DNA of 64,000 bases from Kosakonia radicincitans DSM 16656 (lineage in GTDB: Bacteria; Pseudomonadota; Gammaproteobacteria; Enterobacterales; Enterobacteriaceae). The stretch lies in assembly GCF_000280495.2 (NCBI RefSeq), contig NZ_CP018016.1:4960001-5024000 (forward strand), given 5' to 3'. Below are positions 44,964 through 56,612 of this stretch, piece after piece. The translations under genes and the position numbers were made by a program. The notes below the pieces were generated by a model. It saw only the letters and a list, made by a program, of their open reading frames with translations, did no database searches and had not been told where the DNA came from. Numbering within the stretch: position 1 is the first letter of the stretch; the number at the start of each line of letters is the position of its first letter.

Positions 44964-45896
44964 TTACCGGTGTTCACTCAGGGCGGAAATATCCTGTGGG
45001 GTAGTCCGGCAGCATCCGCCAATCAGTCTTGCGCCAGCCTCTAACCACTGGGGCAAATGTGCCGCTAAGGATCCGCAGGTATCGCCGTGCACATGCCACG
45101 CCTTGGTGACTGCGTCGTAAGTTTCCCCGGAGTTAGGGTAGACCACCAGCGGCAGCGCACTGAGGCTTTGCAGATGTTTGAGTGCGGCGGTTGTTTTGCT
45201 CAGCGCAATACAATTAATCCCCAGCGCGACGATTTGCGGATAAGCAGACAGCGCGTTCACCACTTCAGCCAGCGGCGTACCATCGCTTAAGTGCTTGTCG
45301 TCACGTAAGGTAAATGAGAACCACGCCTGCACATCGGGATATTCAGACAGCAGGTCAGCCAGTGCTTTTATTTCAGCGAAGGAAGGTAACGTTTCGCAGG
45401 CCAGCAGATCGGCACCGGCATTGAGCAACGCTTCAATCCGCGGGCGATGAAATACCTGAAACGCCTCGTGGCTACGCACATAGTCGCCGCGATACTCAGA
45501 GCCATCGGCCAGATAAGCGCCGTATGGCCCAACAGAACCCGCCACCAGCAGCGGACCGGCGTTGGGGTTTTCTGCGCGATAAATTTCACTCGCTTCTTTT
45601 GCCAGCTTCACACTCTGTTCAATCAGCGCTTTCGACTGCGCCTCCGTCAGACCGCGTGCCGCAAAGCCTGCGGGCGTGGCCTGGTAACTGGCGGTAATGG
45701 CTATCTGTGCGCCCGCGCGGAAGTAATCCAGATGCACATCCCGAATGATTTGTGGATTTTCCATTAATACTTTGGCGGACCAGAGATTATCGGCAAGGTT
45801 GCATCCGCGCGCTTCAAGCTCGGTAGCCAGTGCACCATCAAGCACGACAAAGGGATGACGTTCAAGCAGCGCGGCAAGGGAGTTAATCTGCGGCAT
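44964..45896 (-). CDS. mmuM: Homocysteine S-methyltransferase
   Basis: A 310-residue enzyme with the zinc ligands of the family: Cys in LGINCIA (about residue 227) and the pair in GGCCRTTP near the C-terminus. The [12 protein letters not shown] start and TASYQAT stretch are also typical. It transfers a methyl group from S-methylmethionine to homocysteine, giving two methionines. Its start overlaps the end of mmuP by 14 bases, the arrangement known from E. coli. Confidence 0.95.
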   Translation of the reverse strand: MPQINSLAALLERHPFVVLDGALATELEARGCNLADNLWSAKVLMENPQIIRDVHLDYFRAGAQIAITASYQATPAGFAARGLTEAQSKALIEQSVKLAKEASEIYRAENPNAGPLLVAGSVGPYGAYLADGSEYRGDYVRSHEAFQVFHRPRIEALLNAGADLLACETLPSFAEIKALADLLSEYPDVQAWFSFTLRDDKHLSDGTPLAEVVNALSAYPQIVALGINCIALSKTTAALKHLQSLSALPLVVYPNSGETYDAVTKAWHVHGDTCGSLAAHLPQWLEAGARLIGGCCRTTPQDISALSEHR

Positions 45897-47283
45897 AGTC
45901 CGCCTCCTTCAATTTGGTTTTGTGGGTAAGAAAATAGGCACCGTAGCAAAGGGCGACAAACGGCAGACCGCAATAGAGCGCAATGCGCTGCTCCGGATCG
46001 AACGCCAGCCCAATGCAGGCCATCAGACACAGCACGAATCCAAGTACGGGAACCAGCGGATACCAGGGTGCGCGGTATTGTAACGCCGCAGACGGCTTGC
46101 CCGACTGTAAGTGGCGGCGGCGAAAGACAAAGTGGGCCGCACAGATGCTGAGCCAGACAGCCACGACGGCAAAACCAGAAATGGCGCTAAGCGCAACGAA
46201 CACCGTATCAGGGGCAATCACGCTGGATAACAGCGCCAGCAGGCCGCCGATCATCGAGACAGAAAGGGCTATCAACGGCACGCCATGCTTATTGACGCGG
46301 GCAAAACAGCCCGGCAACGTTTTTTCGTTTGCCAGTGACCAGAGCATGCGACCCGAAGCATAAAGCCCGGAATTCGCCGCTGAAAGGATAGCGGTCAGAA
46401 TGACGAAGTTAAAAATATCCGCCGCATACGGAATGCCTATTTTTTCAAAAACCAGTACAAACGGGCTCTTCTCAACCCCCGCCACATTTGCCGGAATCAG
46501 CGCGGCAAGGACAAAAACGGTGCCGATAAAAAACAGGATTAACCGGGCAATAGTGGCGCGGATCGCGACCGGGATAGCGTGGTGCGGATTTTCCGTTTCG
46601 CCCGCCGCAATACCGATAAGCTCCGTCCCGGAAAAAGCAAAATTGACCGCCACCATGGTCATCAGAATCGGCAAACCGCCGTGCGGGAACCAGCCTTCGC
46701 TGGTGAGGTTAGAAAGCCCCGGCGACGGTGAACCATCCTTCATCGGGATAAACCCGAAAATCACCCCGCAGCCGAGAATGATAAAGACGACGATGGTCGC
46801 GACTTTAACGAGCGAGAACCAGAACTCCCCTTCAGCAAAGAAGCGCGTTGAAATCGCGTTAAGACAAAAAATCACCACACAAAACAGGGCGCTCCATATC
46901 CAGACCGGAACATGTGGGAACCAGTACTGCATACAGAACCCGGCGGCGGTAAAGCTCGACCCCAGAGCGACTGTCCAGGTAAGCCAGTACAACCATGCCA
47001 CGGTATACCCTGTCGCCGGGCCAATATAGCGCGCCGCGTAAACATGAAAAGCGCCCGTGACCGGCATCGCCACGGAAAGCTCACCAAGACACTGCATAAC
47101 CAGCCAGACGACCAGCGCCCCAATCAAATATGCCAGCAGAGTACCTGCCGCGCCGGTGGTAGAGATGATGTATCCGGTATTAAAAAATAACCCTGTGCCA
47201 ATGACGCCGCCTAATGAAAGCATGATCAAATGGCGCGTTTTCATGGTGCGCTTAAGCTCTCCATTCTCTTGTTGTGCGTGCAT
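45883..47283 (-). CDS. mmuP: S-methylmethionine permease
   Basis: A 466-residue APC-family amino-acid transporter with 12 predicted membrane segments; the first holds [19 protein letters not shown], the family substrate loop. The N-terminus ([18 protein letters not shown]) and the operon with mmuM identify it as MmuP, importing S-methylmethionine of plant origin. MetJ-type boxes lie just upstream. Confidence 0.93.
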   Translation of the reverse strand: MHAQQENGELKRTMKTRHLIMLSLGGVIGTGLFFNTGYIISTTGAAGTLLAYLIGALVVWLVMQCLGELSVAMPVTGAFHVYAARYIGPATGYTVAWLYWLTWTVALGSSFTAAGFCMQYWFPHVPVWIWSALFCVVIFCLNAISTRFFAEGEFWFSLVKVATIVVFIILGCGVIFGFIPMKDGSPSPGLSNLTSEGWFPHGGLPILMTMVAVNFAFSGTELIGIAAGETENPHHAIPVAIRATIARLILFFIGTVFVLAALIPANVAGVEKSPFVLVFEKIGIPYAADIFNFVILTAILSAANSGLYASGRMLWSLANEKTLPGCFARVNKHGVPLIALSVSMIGGLLALLSSVIAPDTVFVALSAISGFAVVAVWLSICAAHFVFRRRHLQSGKPSAALQYRAPWYPLVPVLGFVLCLMACIGLAFDPEQRIALYCGLPFVALCYGAYFLTHKTKLKEADYAAD

Positions 47284-47293
47284 ATCACCTTCT

Positions 47294-47317
47294 AAACGTA
47301 TAGATGTCTAAATGTCC
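47294..47317 (-). promoter_or_regulatory. MetJ operator (three tandem met boxes)
   Basis: On the minus strand GGACATTT, AGACATCT, ATACGTTT follow one another directly; the met-box consensus is AGACGTCT (matches 5, 7 and 6 of 8). They begin 11 bases before the mmuP start, so MetJ with S-adenosylmethionine should repress the operon when methionine is plentiful. Confidence 0.78.
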
Positions 47318-47489
47318 ATGTCCGGGTTATTTATATCTTTATTGTTAACAAAAGGCCAGCATTAGGCTGACATCTGGCTGGGTTGGGCTGGGAATGAGCA
47401 AGAAATACGCAAAGAGCCGGCAATATCTGTGGCTACGGTCAATGGCGAATCAAGACCCATGATTACATATCAAACATTTCATGCGGCGA

Positions 47490-47525
47490 TAAAAAAGCTG
47501 AGTCCGGTTTAATACAGGACTCAGC
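47490..47525 (-). terminator. Terminator of the glucuronide operon
   Basis: On the minus strand a 9-base-pair stem GCTGAGTCC/GGACTCAGC with an 11-base loop is followed by a run of seven T (TTTTTTA-type), about 50 bases after the uidA stop. The remaining stretch from 47318 to 47489 shows no gene. Confidence 0.88.
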
Positions 47526-47575
47526 TCGTCTGCCTGGTACGTATAATTTCTTGCTCAATAAACAATTAAAGAATT

Positions 47576-49357
<1,782 letters not shown>

Positions 49358-49392
49358 CTATCTGCATCTATATATGGGAAAAAAAACAACAT

Positions 49393-50667
49393 TTATTTCA
49401 ACATGAAGTCATATTGTATTCCCGCTTTAACATCCCAGTAGTGCAACTCATTACCAAGCGTGCTGCCATTTCTTTTTTCTTTTGCAATATCCGATGCTAC
49501 ATACATTTTCATTCCTGCAAGCGCCCCGTCAGTTACGTTGTAGAAAACACCGGTGAGGATACCTTGACCATTAATTTCAATCGTTCTCTGGGGATCTTCA
49601 TATCCGTGGGTAATTAGTGGCGCGACCATGACGCTAAGATTTGGCTGGAAGAAATATTGCACTCCCGCCTGCAAAGAAAACATATCCTCTTTATTTCGAT
49701 CAATACTCAGAGAGTTGGGGTAGCCAATATCCGTATCCACGTTCGATCCAATATTATTCATCGCATGCGTCACCATGCCGGCTGCGCCAAAAAAACTTAT
49801 TTTCGGCATACTGTAGGTTACCTGCCCTGAATAGACCTGAGTATTATTATGAAAACTACGGGAGCGTGAAATGCCGTCCAGCAGGGCGTGAAACGCCAGA
49901 AGCTCAACTTTGATCGTGTCTTTATTCTCAAGTAAGATTTTTTTCTCAACAATAGCTTCATATTGAGACGAGACATCATCCTGCCAGGAGCCCCCCAGAG
50001 AATAGCGACTGCTATTGTCATGCCAGCTACCAGCCAGAAAAGAACGTGCGCGTTTCGTATCATAATGACCCGTTGTCGGGTTATAGATCCCTTCATTACG
50101 CACGCCTACGGCGGCATCCGGCCAAAGAAATACGCGGGTACGGTACATAGCCCATAAATCGATATTATTGCTGGGCTCGTAACGGCTGAGCACGCCCTCA
50201 GAAAGGGTTGGCATCGTTCGCGTTGAGCCGGATGCAATAAGCGGGACCCGGTATGGCAGACTACCGTAACCATTATCTGTCCCAAATCGGCCAATTTTAA
50301 AATGAAGGTTATCAGTGGGTTTGAGTTTAACCGCGCCGGAAACAAGTCCAAAACTATCGTGATCGGCAAGATAACCGCGCGTACTCCAGCGATCTTTTGC
50401 GCCTAGCTTATAAACATAATACGCCCCGGCTTCCGCGCCAATAAAATCGGAATAATAATGTGTATTTACGTCAAGCATGGCCCCCTGAACCCAGCCATAA
50501 ATATCTCTTGCCGATGCCCCCGCGCTGGGTCTGTCTGCACGACGAAAATCATTTTTAAGACGAACTCTTAATACATCCTCATTATCGTTAATTTCTGCGG
50601 CCTGTGCTGTTAATGCGCTAAACGCCAGAAGTAAAAGCGCAACTACTGTTCTTTTATTTTCCATCAT
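49393..50667 (-). CDS. uidC: Outer-membrane glucuronide porin, UidC-like
   Basis: A 424-residue outer-membrane protein with a signal peptide (cleavage near AQA-AE) and beta-barrel strands, ending in aromatic-rich GIQYDFMLK. It is similar to E. coli UidC (GusC) at the mature N-terminus (RLKNDFRRADRPSAGA, DIYGWVQG), in RFGTDNGYGSLPYR and at the C-terminus. UidC enhances glucuronide uptake across the outer membrane. Its place directly before uidA keeps the uidC-uidA partnership while uidB is missing. Confidence 0.9.
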   Translation of the reverse strand: MMENKRTVVALLLLAFSALTAQAAEINDNEDVLRVRLKNDFRRADRPSAGASARDIYGWVQGAMLDVNTHYYSDFIGAEAGAYYVYKLGAKDRWSTRGYLADHDSFGLVSGAVKLKPTDNLHFKIGRFGTDNGYGSLPYRVPLIASGSTRTMPTLSEGVLSRYEPSNNIDLWAMYRTRVFLWPDAAVGVRNEGIYNPTTGHYDTKRARSFLAGSWHDNSSRYSLGGSWQDDVSSQYEAIVEKKILLENKDTIKVELLAFHALLDGISRSRSFHNNTQVYSGQVTYSMPKISFFGAAGMVTHAMNNIGSNVDTDIGYPNSLSIDRNKEDMFSLQAGVQYFFQPNLSVMVAPLITHGYEDPQRTIEINGQGILTGVFYNVTDGALAGMKMYVASDIAKEKRNGSTLGNELHYWDVKAGIQYDFMLK

Positions 50668-50772
50668 AGTTATTCTCTATAATAGTACATGGGAAGGTTG
50701 TTCTTTAAAAAAAGAAATATATAGATGCTATAATTTTTATAGGTAAAATTCAGTGCGCGGCGACTTTAGCGA

Positions 50773-50787
50773 TATCTGATTCAGATA
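50773..50787. other. 15-base inverted repeat between EIIC and uidC
   Basis: TATCTGATTCAGATA has perfect 7-base arms around one base, in the 150-base gap between the EIIC stop and the uidC start. It could be an internal operator or small RNA hairpin. Confidence 0.35.
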
Positions 50788-50819
50788 GTAACTTTTTATT
50801 ATCGAAAGCCGCCTTATAT

Positions 50820-52097
50820 TTACTTATTATTCCCCTCGCCATTCATTTCCAGCGCATAGGATTCTTTATCTGCCTTTTTAAAGAATGGATACCAGACGAT
50901 GATTTGTATTCCCACAAGGAAAACCTGCAACACAGCGATTTTCCAACTTCCCTCCATAATACCGCTTAGAATAATCGGCATTCCGGTTATCGGTGTAATC
51001 CCTGCAACTCTGGGGACAAGTCCTATGTAGGTTGCGAGATAAGCGATGCTCAGGCTAATCGCATTCATAAAGATAAAAGGGATGGCAAAGCGGAAATTAA
51101 AAACCATTGGCGTACCGAAAACTAATGGTTCACTAATACCAAACAGCGCCGGTATGGTAGTCAGTTTCCCCAGTGTCTTATATTGTTGACTTTTTGCAAA
51201 AAACAGCATCAGTAAGGTAAGACCTATCGCGCTGGCAGACATTGTATAAGTGCTGACAAATGAGCGTCCGGTGATATTGGGCAGTGCCTCACCGGCAGAA
51301 TAGGCCGCAAGTTGCACTGCATCCATTGCGGTAAAAATCGGCAATACAACAGAGTAAATAACCATCGTGCCATGGATGCCCATAAACCACAGTAATTGAG
51401 CTAATGTCCAAAGTATTATGATGGAAGCAATGTTGCCCCCGACACCCTGCAGAGGTAATTGTAAAAATGCATAGATAAATTGATGCATACTTTTAAACGG
51501 AGTAACCGCAAAAAGCACAGAGATAGCAGAAAATAGCAGAATAGAGACAAATCCAGGGATAAGACTACTGAAACTACTGGAAACAACAGGCGGCACACTT
51601 GCTGGCATTTTTATCGTGAAGCCCTGCCGTTTAAAAAAAATATAAACCCATGTAGACAGTAAACTAACAATAATTGCAGTGAAAATACCCGTACCGCCTA
51701 ACCACTGCATGGGAATGACCGGAGCGCCATTTTCCGAAAACGTCACTGGCGTAACAATAAAGAAATTCAGCAATGCCAATAACCCACAGAACAGGCCATC
51801 TTCATCATGTTGTTTTGCGTAGTTACCAGCAATAGCGACACCGAATATAACGGCCAGGAAATTAGTAGTAAACATGATAATGACTTTTAACGCTGCAGCA
51901 ATACCTGCACTGGCGATAAATTCTTTATATGCTGGAATCGGGAGGTTCAGAAATAATGCAGCAAATGCTCCTAAGATAGTAATAGGCATAGCCCCCATCA
52001 TTCCACCTGTAATACCATTCACCAGTTTGCTGGTCTGAATTTTATTAACTATAGGATGAATTTTATTGGCTATCGTTTTTCTGTCAAATTTGGACAT
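50820..52097 (-). CDS. PTS EIIC component, Lac (cellobiose/chitobiose) family
   Basis: About 425 residues from the ATG at 52097 (AGGGGATC site before it); an earlier in-frame ATG at 52136 is unlikely. It has about ten hydrophobic segments and the PTS EIIC landmarks GIHGT (FMGIHGTMVIY) and ISEPLVFGTP, which contact the sugar and phosphoryl acceptor. It is closest to CelB/ChbC-type permeases for beta-linked disaccharides. In this operon the likely substrate is a beta-glucuronide or a uronic-acid-containing disaccharide, inferred from uidA and uidC. Confidence 0.92.
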   Translation of the reverse strand: MSKFDRKTIANKIHPIVNKIQTSKLVNGITGGMMGAMPITILGAFAALFLNLPIPAYKEFIASAGIAAALKVIIMFTTNFLAVIFGVAIAGNYAKQHDEDGLFCGLLALLNFFIVTPVTFSENGAPVIPMQWLGGTGIFTAIIVSLLSTWVYIFFKRQGFTIKMPASVPPVVSSSFSSLIPGFVSILLFSAISVLFAVTPFKSMHQFIYAFLQLPLQGVGGNIASIIILWTLAQLLWFMGIHGTMVIYSVVLPIFTAMDAVQLAAYSAGEALPNITGRSFVSTYTMSASAIGLTLLMLFFAKSQQYKTLGKLTTIPALFGISEPLVFGTPMVFNFRFAIPFIFMNAISLSIAYLATYIGLVPRVAGITPITGMPIILSGIMEGSWKIAVLQVFLVGIQIIVWYPFFKKADKESYALEMNGEGNNK

Positions 52098-52154
52098 AGG
52101 GATCCCCTGCCAATGTATATTGGCTATACAAGTCAACGCTTTTCTTATGAATTT

Positions 52155-52460
52155 TTAGCTCAATAAGGCCAGTGCATCAACCAGCACTTTTTCGCCGTTC
52201 ATCATGCCGTAATCAACCATGTCGATGACAGCAACTTTTATTCCATGAGGTTCATATTTTTCTTTTAGGTCATCCTCAAGATACGAAATTTGCGGACCTA
52301 ATAGTAAAACCTCTGTTTGCCCTTTATACGTTTTGAATTTTTCTTCAGGCATTGCGATAACAGTGACATCGATACCTTTGCTTTTAGCACTTTGCTGCAT
52401 TTTAGCCATCAACATAGAGGTAGACATACCAGCAGCACAAACAAGAGTAATATGTATCAT
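52155..52460 (-). CDS. PTS EIIB component, Lac family
   Basis: About 101 residues; the phosphorylated Cys8 is in LVCAAGMSTSML, the standard EIIB-Lac loop. The ATG at 52460 has AAGGA 6 bases before it, whereas the earlier ATG at 52466 touches it directly, so the second is used. It passes phosphate from EIIA to the sugar bound to EIIC. Confidence 0.93.
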   Translation of the reverse strand: MIHITLVCAAGMSTSMLMAKMQQSAKSKGIDVTVIAMPEEKFKTYKGQTEVLLLGPQISYLEDDLKEKYEPHGIKVAVIDMVDYGMMNGEKVLVDALALLS

Positions 52461-52475
52461 ATGCATTCCTTATTA

Positions 52476-52799
52476 TTATTTGTTTTTAATAAGTTTGTAC
52501 ACTTCAATCATTTCCAGGGCAATATCTCTGGTGGTCATGGCATTCATTAGATGATCCTGCCCATGAACCATAATAAGTGATACTGCGGCTTTTTTTTCTC
52601 CTCGCGCTTCTGCCTGAATCAATTCCGTCTGAAAGTAATGTGCCTTCTGCAAAGAGGCATTTGCTTCCGAGATCCGCACCTCTGCTGTTGCGAAATCACC
52701 CATCCTGGCGGCTTTCATTGCCTGCATTGCTTTACTTTTTGCGCTTCCGCCATTCACCACCAACTCGGTGATAATATCTTCCAGGCTAATTTCCGTCAC
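52476..52799 (-). CDS. PTS EIIA component, Lac family
   Basis: About 107 residues forming a three-helix trimer-type EIIA-Lac. The phospho-accepting His79 lies in VHGQDHLMNAM with the conserved Asp82. A GTG at 52799 lies 9 bases after GAGGA and gives an N-terminus like other EIIA-Lac proteins; another GTG at 52808 overlaps the ribosome-binding site. It lies first among the three PTS genes. Confidence 0.92.
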   Translation of the reverse strand: MTEISLEDIITELVVNGGSAKSKAMQAMKAARMGDFATAEVRISEANASLQKAHYFQTELIQAEARGEKKAAVSLIMVHGQDHLMNAMTTRDIALEMIEVYKLIKNK

Positions 52800-52904
52800 T
52801 TGTACCACTCCTCACTATGATTATTTCAGATGATACTAACCATCAGTGTTCAGGTTCTCCAGCGGGAAAATTACCATCTTTAATCTGGTAAAAATTGCCA
52901 TATC

Positions 52905-54818
52905 TCACGATATGACACCCCCTTTCAGTAACGTCATGAGCACTTCAAATCGTTGTTCCTTAAGCAGTTGCTGTAAGGCCTCACTATCAAACAGCAATTT
53001 CGTTGTCAGCTGGTAAAAGCGCCCGATCTCCGTATCTTCTTCAGAAGAAATAGAAATGAGAAAAATAACCTGTACCTCATTATGCCCCCACCATATAGGT
53101 TGCTGTAATATGCCTACCGTGACAAAACTTTCTCTGGTCATGACCTGAAATGGATGAGGAATAGCGATCAGGTTCCCAAAATCCGTTTGCCCCAGCACTT
53201 CTCTTTTCATTACCGCATCTAAAAAACCGTCAGGCAATGGAAAGTATTTTTCCGTATGCTGGCAGAGTAATCTGAGCGCTTCCTCTTTATTCTCTGCCAC
53301 AATATCTGTTAGAAATAACTCTGGTAGATAATATCTATGCAAAAAAGCGTTGCTGCTGGCTTCAAAGATTTCACTGCAGGTGATAATATCTTTATTTTCC
53401 AGGAATAAATTTACTTCGAACACTGGTACCGGCACGTCAATATTGATCGGGATGGTTGTAAATATATATTCAATATTATGCCCAGCAAAATCAAAGGAAT
53501 TCAGCTCCCAGGCAGTGCACTCATAAATATTTTCAATGTATTTACCAAATGCTTGTTTATATTTGTACATAAAAAGTTGTGTGGTACCTTTGCCTGACAC
53601 ACACACAACGATGATATTCTTTTTGTCAATTTTCTTATCTTTTTTTTCCAGCGCAAGCTCAAAAAGAATAGCGAAATAAGCAATTTCATCTTCCGGAATA
53701 TTGGTAACATAATGCTCTGACAGAGCAATGCATGCCGTTGCTGCCATTGTATAGGCAAAAGCGTATTCTTTCTTTATTTCATGCAGTAATGGATTACTGA
53801 GTGGAATACCGTATTGCATCCGTATATCCAGCGGAACCATATGCTGATTTAATGACATACGTAATTCCAGGTTATCCATAAAATCGATGTTAAAGCTTTT
53901 ATGTACAATCTCCAGCATCCGCCAGGTTAGTTCATCAATTTTTCGGGAAATAACAATATTTACACCGGGGTGATTATAAGAGCCAGACGATAATTTAGCT
54001 CCCATATGCAGTGCTATATAGAACTGTTCGCTTTCTGGCATGAGGGTCTGGAGTTCTTTCTGGGTACGCAGCACAATCTCTTTAGTTGCCTCCAGAACAT
54101 CCGGTTTCACCAATTGCACGATTCTGTTACCGTCAATATCTACGGATTGTTCGTGTTTAGATCTATATGATGCGATGAAAATATGAGAAATAAGGTTTTC
54201 CAGTGAGACCTCTGATATACGATATTCATTTTTATGCAAAACGGATAAAACGATATTGCCAATCGCCTTTAGCTTTTCTTCTTTTTTTCCATCAGAATTC
54301 ATAAAGTCATCACGTTTGATGAGATTATTTGCTATGCATACCCTTTTATTGAATTCGCTGCCGTCGATAATAATACCATAATTAGGCCGTCTTTCTAAAA
54401 CCAGATTGTGTATGTGCAGAATATACTCAACTTTTTTTAGATCTGCAGTCATCGTATTGCGGGAAACATAACACTGCTCGCATAAATCATCTAGTTTGAT
54501 ATAGCTGTGTCGATTTAATAAAAAAGCGAGAATAAAAGTAATTCGTTCATTCGATGTCGTTGGCCGGGAAACCTTATTTTCTTTATTATCAGAAAGAGCA
54601 AACTGGTTAAAGCAATCATAATCGTCAACCGTTAATCTATACCCCATATTCGATTTCGAAGCGATCATGGCACCATGTGATATTACGATATCATTCAGTT
54701 CTTTCAAGCGGACACGAACTGTCTTTTCACTAACATTAAGCCTTGCGGCTAGTTCGCGAGCGGTATGATATTCTTCATCCATCAATTCCTTAAAAAGGAC
54801 TGATAATTTGCTATACAT
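52905..54818 (-). CDS. PRD-containing transcriptional activator (LicR/MtlR-like, BglG superfamily)
   Basis: About 637 residues from the ATG at 54818 (AAGGGGA site). Domains in order: a winged helix (YHTARELAARLNVSEKTVRVRLKEL), an Mga/HTH-like second DNA-binding part (LDDLCEQCYVSRNTMTADLKKVE), two PTS regulation domains (about 180-390), an EIIB-like domain with VVCVSGKGTT (its Cys is three residues before the usual place) and a C-terminal EIIA fructose/mannitol-type domain (IPHPFQVMTRES with the His). Such regulators sense PTS phosphorylation. It should activate the downstream PTS-uidC-uidA genes when substrate is taken up. Confidence 0.9.
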   Translation of the reverse strand: MYSKLSVLFKELMDEEYHTARELAARLNVSEKTVRVRLKELNDIVISHGAMIASKSNMGYRLTVDDYDCFNQFALSDNKENKVSRPTTSNERITFILAFLLNRHSYIKLDDLCEQCYVSRNTMTADLKKVEYILHIHNLVLERRPNYGIIIDGSEFNKRVCIANNLIKRDDFMNSDGKKEEKLKAIGNIVLSVLHKNEYRISEVSLENLISHIFIASYRSKHEQSVDIDGNRIVQLVKPDVLEATKEIVLRTQKELQTLMPESEQFYIALHMGAKLSSGSYNHPGVNIVISRKIDELTWRMLEIVHKSFNIDFMDNLELRMSLNQHMVPLDIRMQYGIPLSNPLLHEIKKEYAFAYTMAATACIALSEHYVTNIPEDEIAYFAILFELALEKKDKKIDKKNIIVVCVSGKGTTQLFMYKYKQAFGKYIENIYECTAWELNSFDFAGHNIEYIFTTIPINIDVPVPVFEVNLFLENKDIITCSEIFEASSNAFLHRYYLPELFLTDIVAENKEEALRLLCQHTEKYFPLPDGFLDAVMKREVLGQTDFGNLIAIPHPFQVMTRESFVTVGILQQPIWWGHNEVQVIFLISISSEEDTEIGRFYQLTTKLLFDSEALQQLLKEQRFEVLMTLLKGGVIS

Positions 54819-54941
54819 CGTATCCCCTTGATGATAACCATCATCTTTTGCCTTATCAGACTTTATCATCGAAGAATAAGGAACTCCACCCAGGCAACCG
54901 CCATTAAGATCTGGTAATGGACTGAGTTTTCATTCTTTTTT

Positions 54942-54957
54942 TTTGACATCCGTCACA
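54942..54957. promoter_or_regulatory. CRP-like site upstream of the PTS regulator gene
   Basis: TTTGA-N6-TCACA matches 9 of 10 conserved bases of the CRP half-sites (TGTGA-N6-TCACA). It lies about 125 bases before the regulator start, a place fitting catabolite control of a sugar operon. The rest of 54819-55261 is AT-rich with no supported gene. Confidence 0.55.
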
Positions 54958-55261
54958 AAAGAAGCAATGATTTTATTTTTATTTTATAAATACATTGAAT
55001 TAATTAATAAAACGCTAAGCATTTTAGAATTCGAAAAAGCAACGTTTAATAAAAATATAAGACTTGTTATTCTGATGACAAAGAAAAATTCGAATGTATG
55101 TAAGCACACTGAATTAAAAAACCATTAAACAGTTTATGTCAGAATAATGCACAGGTGATATTCAAATCTGCCAGAATATTTTCTGGTCAGATAGGATATA
55201 CCTTATTATATTTAAGATTGTGGAATAATCATTAATCACCTGAAGACTTCACTCTCTGCGG

Positions 55262-55432
55262 ATCATCCTTTGCGCCACCGGGCAAAAAAGCGAGTCAACG
55301 CATGCACAGGAAAAACGGTGATAAATAGGGACTTCTGGCTCGCGTCCCTCACCGGGCTTTTCCAGCTCAACGGCGATAGCGACACGCCCTTTCACCTGCT
55401 GGTGTAACCCGGTGAGCCAGATTTCAGATGCC
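55262..55432 (-). pseudogene. IS110-family transposase remnant (frameshifted)
   Basis: On the minus strand, one frame from 55432 reads EIWLTGLHQQVKGRVAIAVE, like the IS110 stretch 'W...L...F.GR.vAiAlE'. After a frame change near 55330, another frame reads FITVFPVHALTRFFARWRKG and then a stop; this equals the following IS110 piece (YDF-ITVFPVxxxxLARYR). Only about 57 codons remain, both ends are lost, and no start, terminal repeat or full element is seen. It shows that a transposable element once inserted between the glucuronide and IclR loci. Confidence 0.65.
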
Positions 55433-55455
55433 TGTCAATCACAGGGAATAGAGGC

Positions 55456-56208
55456 TCAGGTGAAGTCAGATAATTTTTGCCCGGAAACGATCAACTCTTT
55501 CAGCAGCATCTGACGGCGCTCCTCCGGCGTATCGCGACTTACCATAAAGCAAATAGCGGCGACTGCCTGCCCGCTACGGGAACGAATCGGCGCCGCCATA
55601 CAGCAGGTAAAACTCTCTGACAAACCTTCGGTCAGGCAATATCCCTGCTGCCCGGCACGATGAATATCTTCGAGGAATGCCTGCTTGTCGAGGACTTGCC
55701 CGTTCGCCAGTCGGTAATCCTCTTCGGGGATAAGATCGAGAATGGCGCTGTCCGACCAATTACTGAGCAGCAGACGACCAGTGGCCGTCCAGGTAATCGG
55801 CACCCGCACCCCGATATCAGAAGTGATTTTGAACGGGTGAGCATTACTTTCCGACAGCACAACGGTGTACTTATTCCCTTCCAGCATACAGAGCTGCACC
55901 GTCTCGCCATGACGGGCCACGATCTCAACCATTAACTGATGCGAGCGGCGGATAAGGTCGTTATGCGCCATGTAGTCCGCACCGTAATAGTGCATTTCAC
56001 GGCCAAAAAACACCGCGCCGTCGGCATCCAGTTCAAGCAACCCTGCCTCACTCAGCAGGTTAACGAGTTCATATACGCTGGAACGCGGTGCACCGGTAGC
56101 GTCGATCAAATCGCGCATCGCCATAGGCTGACGAGCGATATGCAACTGGCGAAAAATGTCGATAACACGGTCAACACCGCGCGCCCGCGATGGCTTCTCG
56201 TCCGGCAT
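55456..56208 (-). CDS. IclR-family transcriptional regulator
   Basis: About 250 residues from the ATG at 56208 (GGAG 9 bases before; a TTG at 56214 is an alternative). It has an N-terminal winged helix (RGVDRVIDIFRQLHIARQPMAMRDLIDATGAPRSSVYELVNLL) and a C-terminal effector domain (about 80-250) with TWTATGRLLLS and SESFTCCMAAPIRSRSGQAVAAICF. It is divergent from the ridA-ABC-deaminase operon and probably controls it through the large palindrome at 56537-56566. Confidence 0.93.
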   Translation of the reverse strand: MPDEKPSRARGVDRVIDIFRQLHIARQPMAMRDLIDATGAPRSSVYELVNLLSEAGLLELDADGAVFFGREMHYYGADYMAHNDLIRRSHQLMVEIVARHGETVQLCMLEGNKYTVVLSESNAHPFKITSDIGVRVPITWTATGRLLLSNWSDSAILDLIPEEDYRLANGQVLDKQAFLEDIHRAGQQGYCLTEGLSESFTCCMAAPIRSRSGQAVAAICFMVSRDTPEERRQMLLKELIVSGQKLSDFT

Positions 56209-56536
56209 AAGCAAATTCTCCTGATGCAGTCGGGCGGTCGCGCCAGACAGTAAAAAAGAAAAGCATCATACACCGAGCATCGCCGTTAACCCATCCCCGT
56301 TAATTAAAATTTCATTGCCAGAGTTTATATTTCTTTGTTCTATTTTGGGGCCTCATTTTAGCGCATTGCATGCAGGTTATTTTTTTAAACCACGACAGCG
56401 ATAACATTTTCAGGCAGAAAATTTCGGCATTCCTTTTTTATTTTGCGATCGCAACGACATCACGAGAAATTAAATTCCTCGCGATATATTGCAAAAATAA
56501 AAAACCTGTGCAAATCTTGCCCTATCCGGTATTGCA

Positions 56537-56566
56537 GATAGCAGTCTGATATACCAGACAACTATC
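56537..56566. promoter_or_regulatory. 30-base palindromic operator (probably IclR)
   Basis: GATAG-CA-GTCTG-ATATAC-CAGAC-AA-CTATC is symmetric over 30 bases, imperfect only in the linkers. It lies 47 bases before the ridA ATG, in the shared 404-base region. The length suits IclR proteins, which bind long dyads as dimers of dimers. Confidence 0.65.
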
Positions 56567-56612
56567 ACCCGGTACTAACGGGTATTCTCAGAACAAAAAG
56601 GAGCAGCATTGC

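Noticed and set aside
54943..55128. 61-codon open frame in the AT-rich gap
   Set aside because: The start lies on the CRP-like site, there is no ribosome-binding site and the protein is low-complexity Lys/Asn/Ile, typical of chance AT-rich frames.
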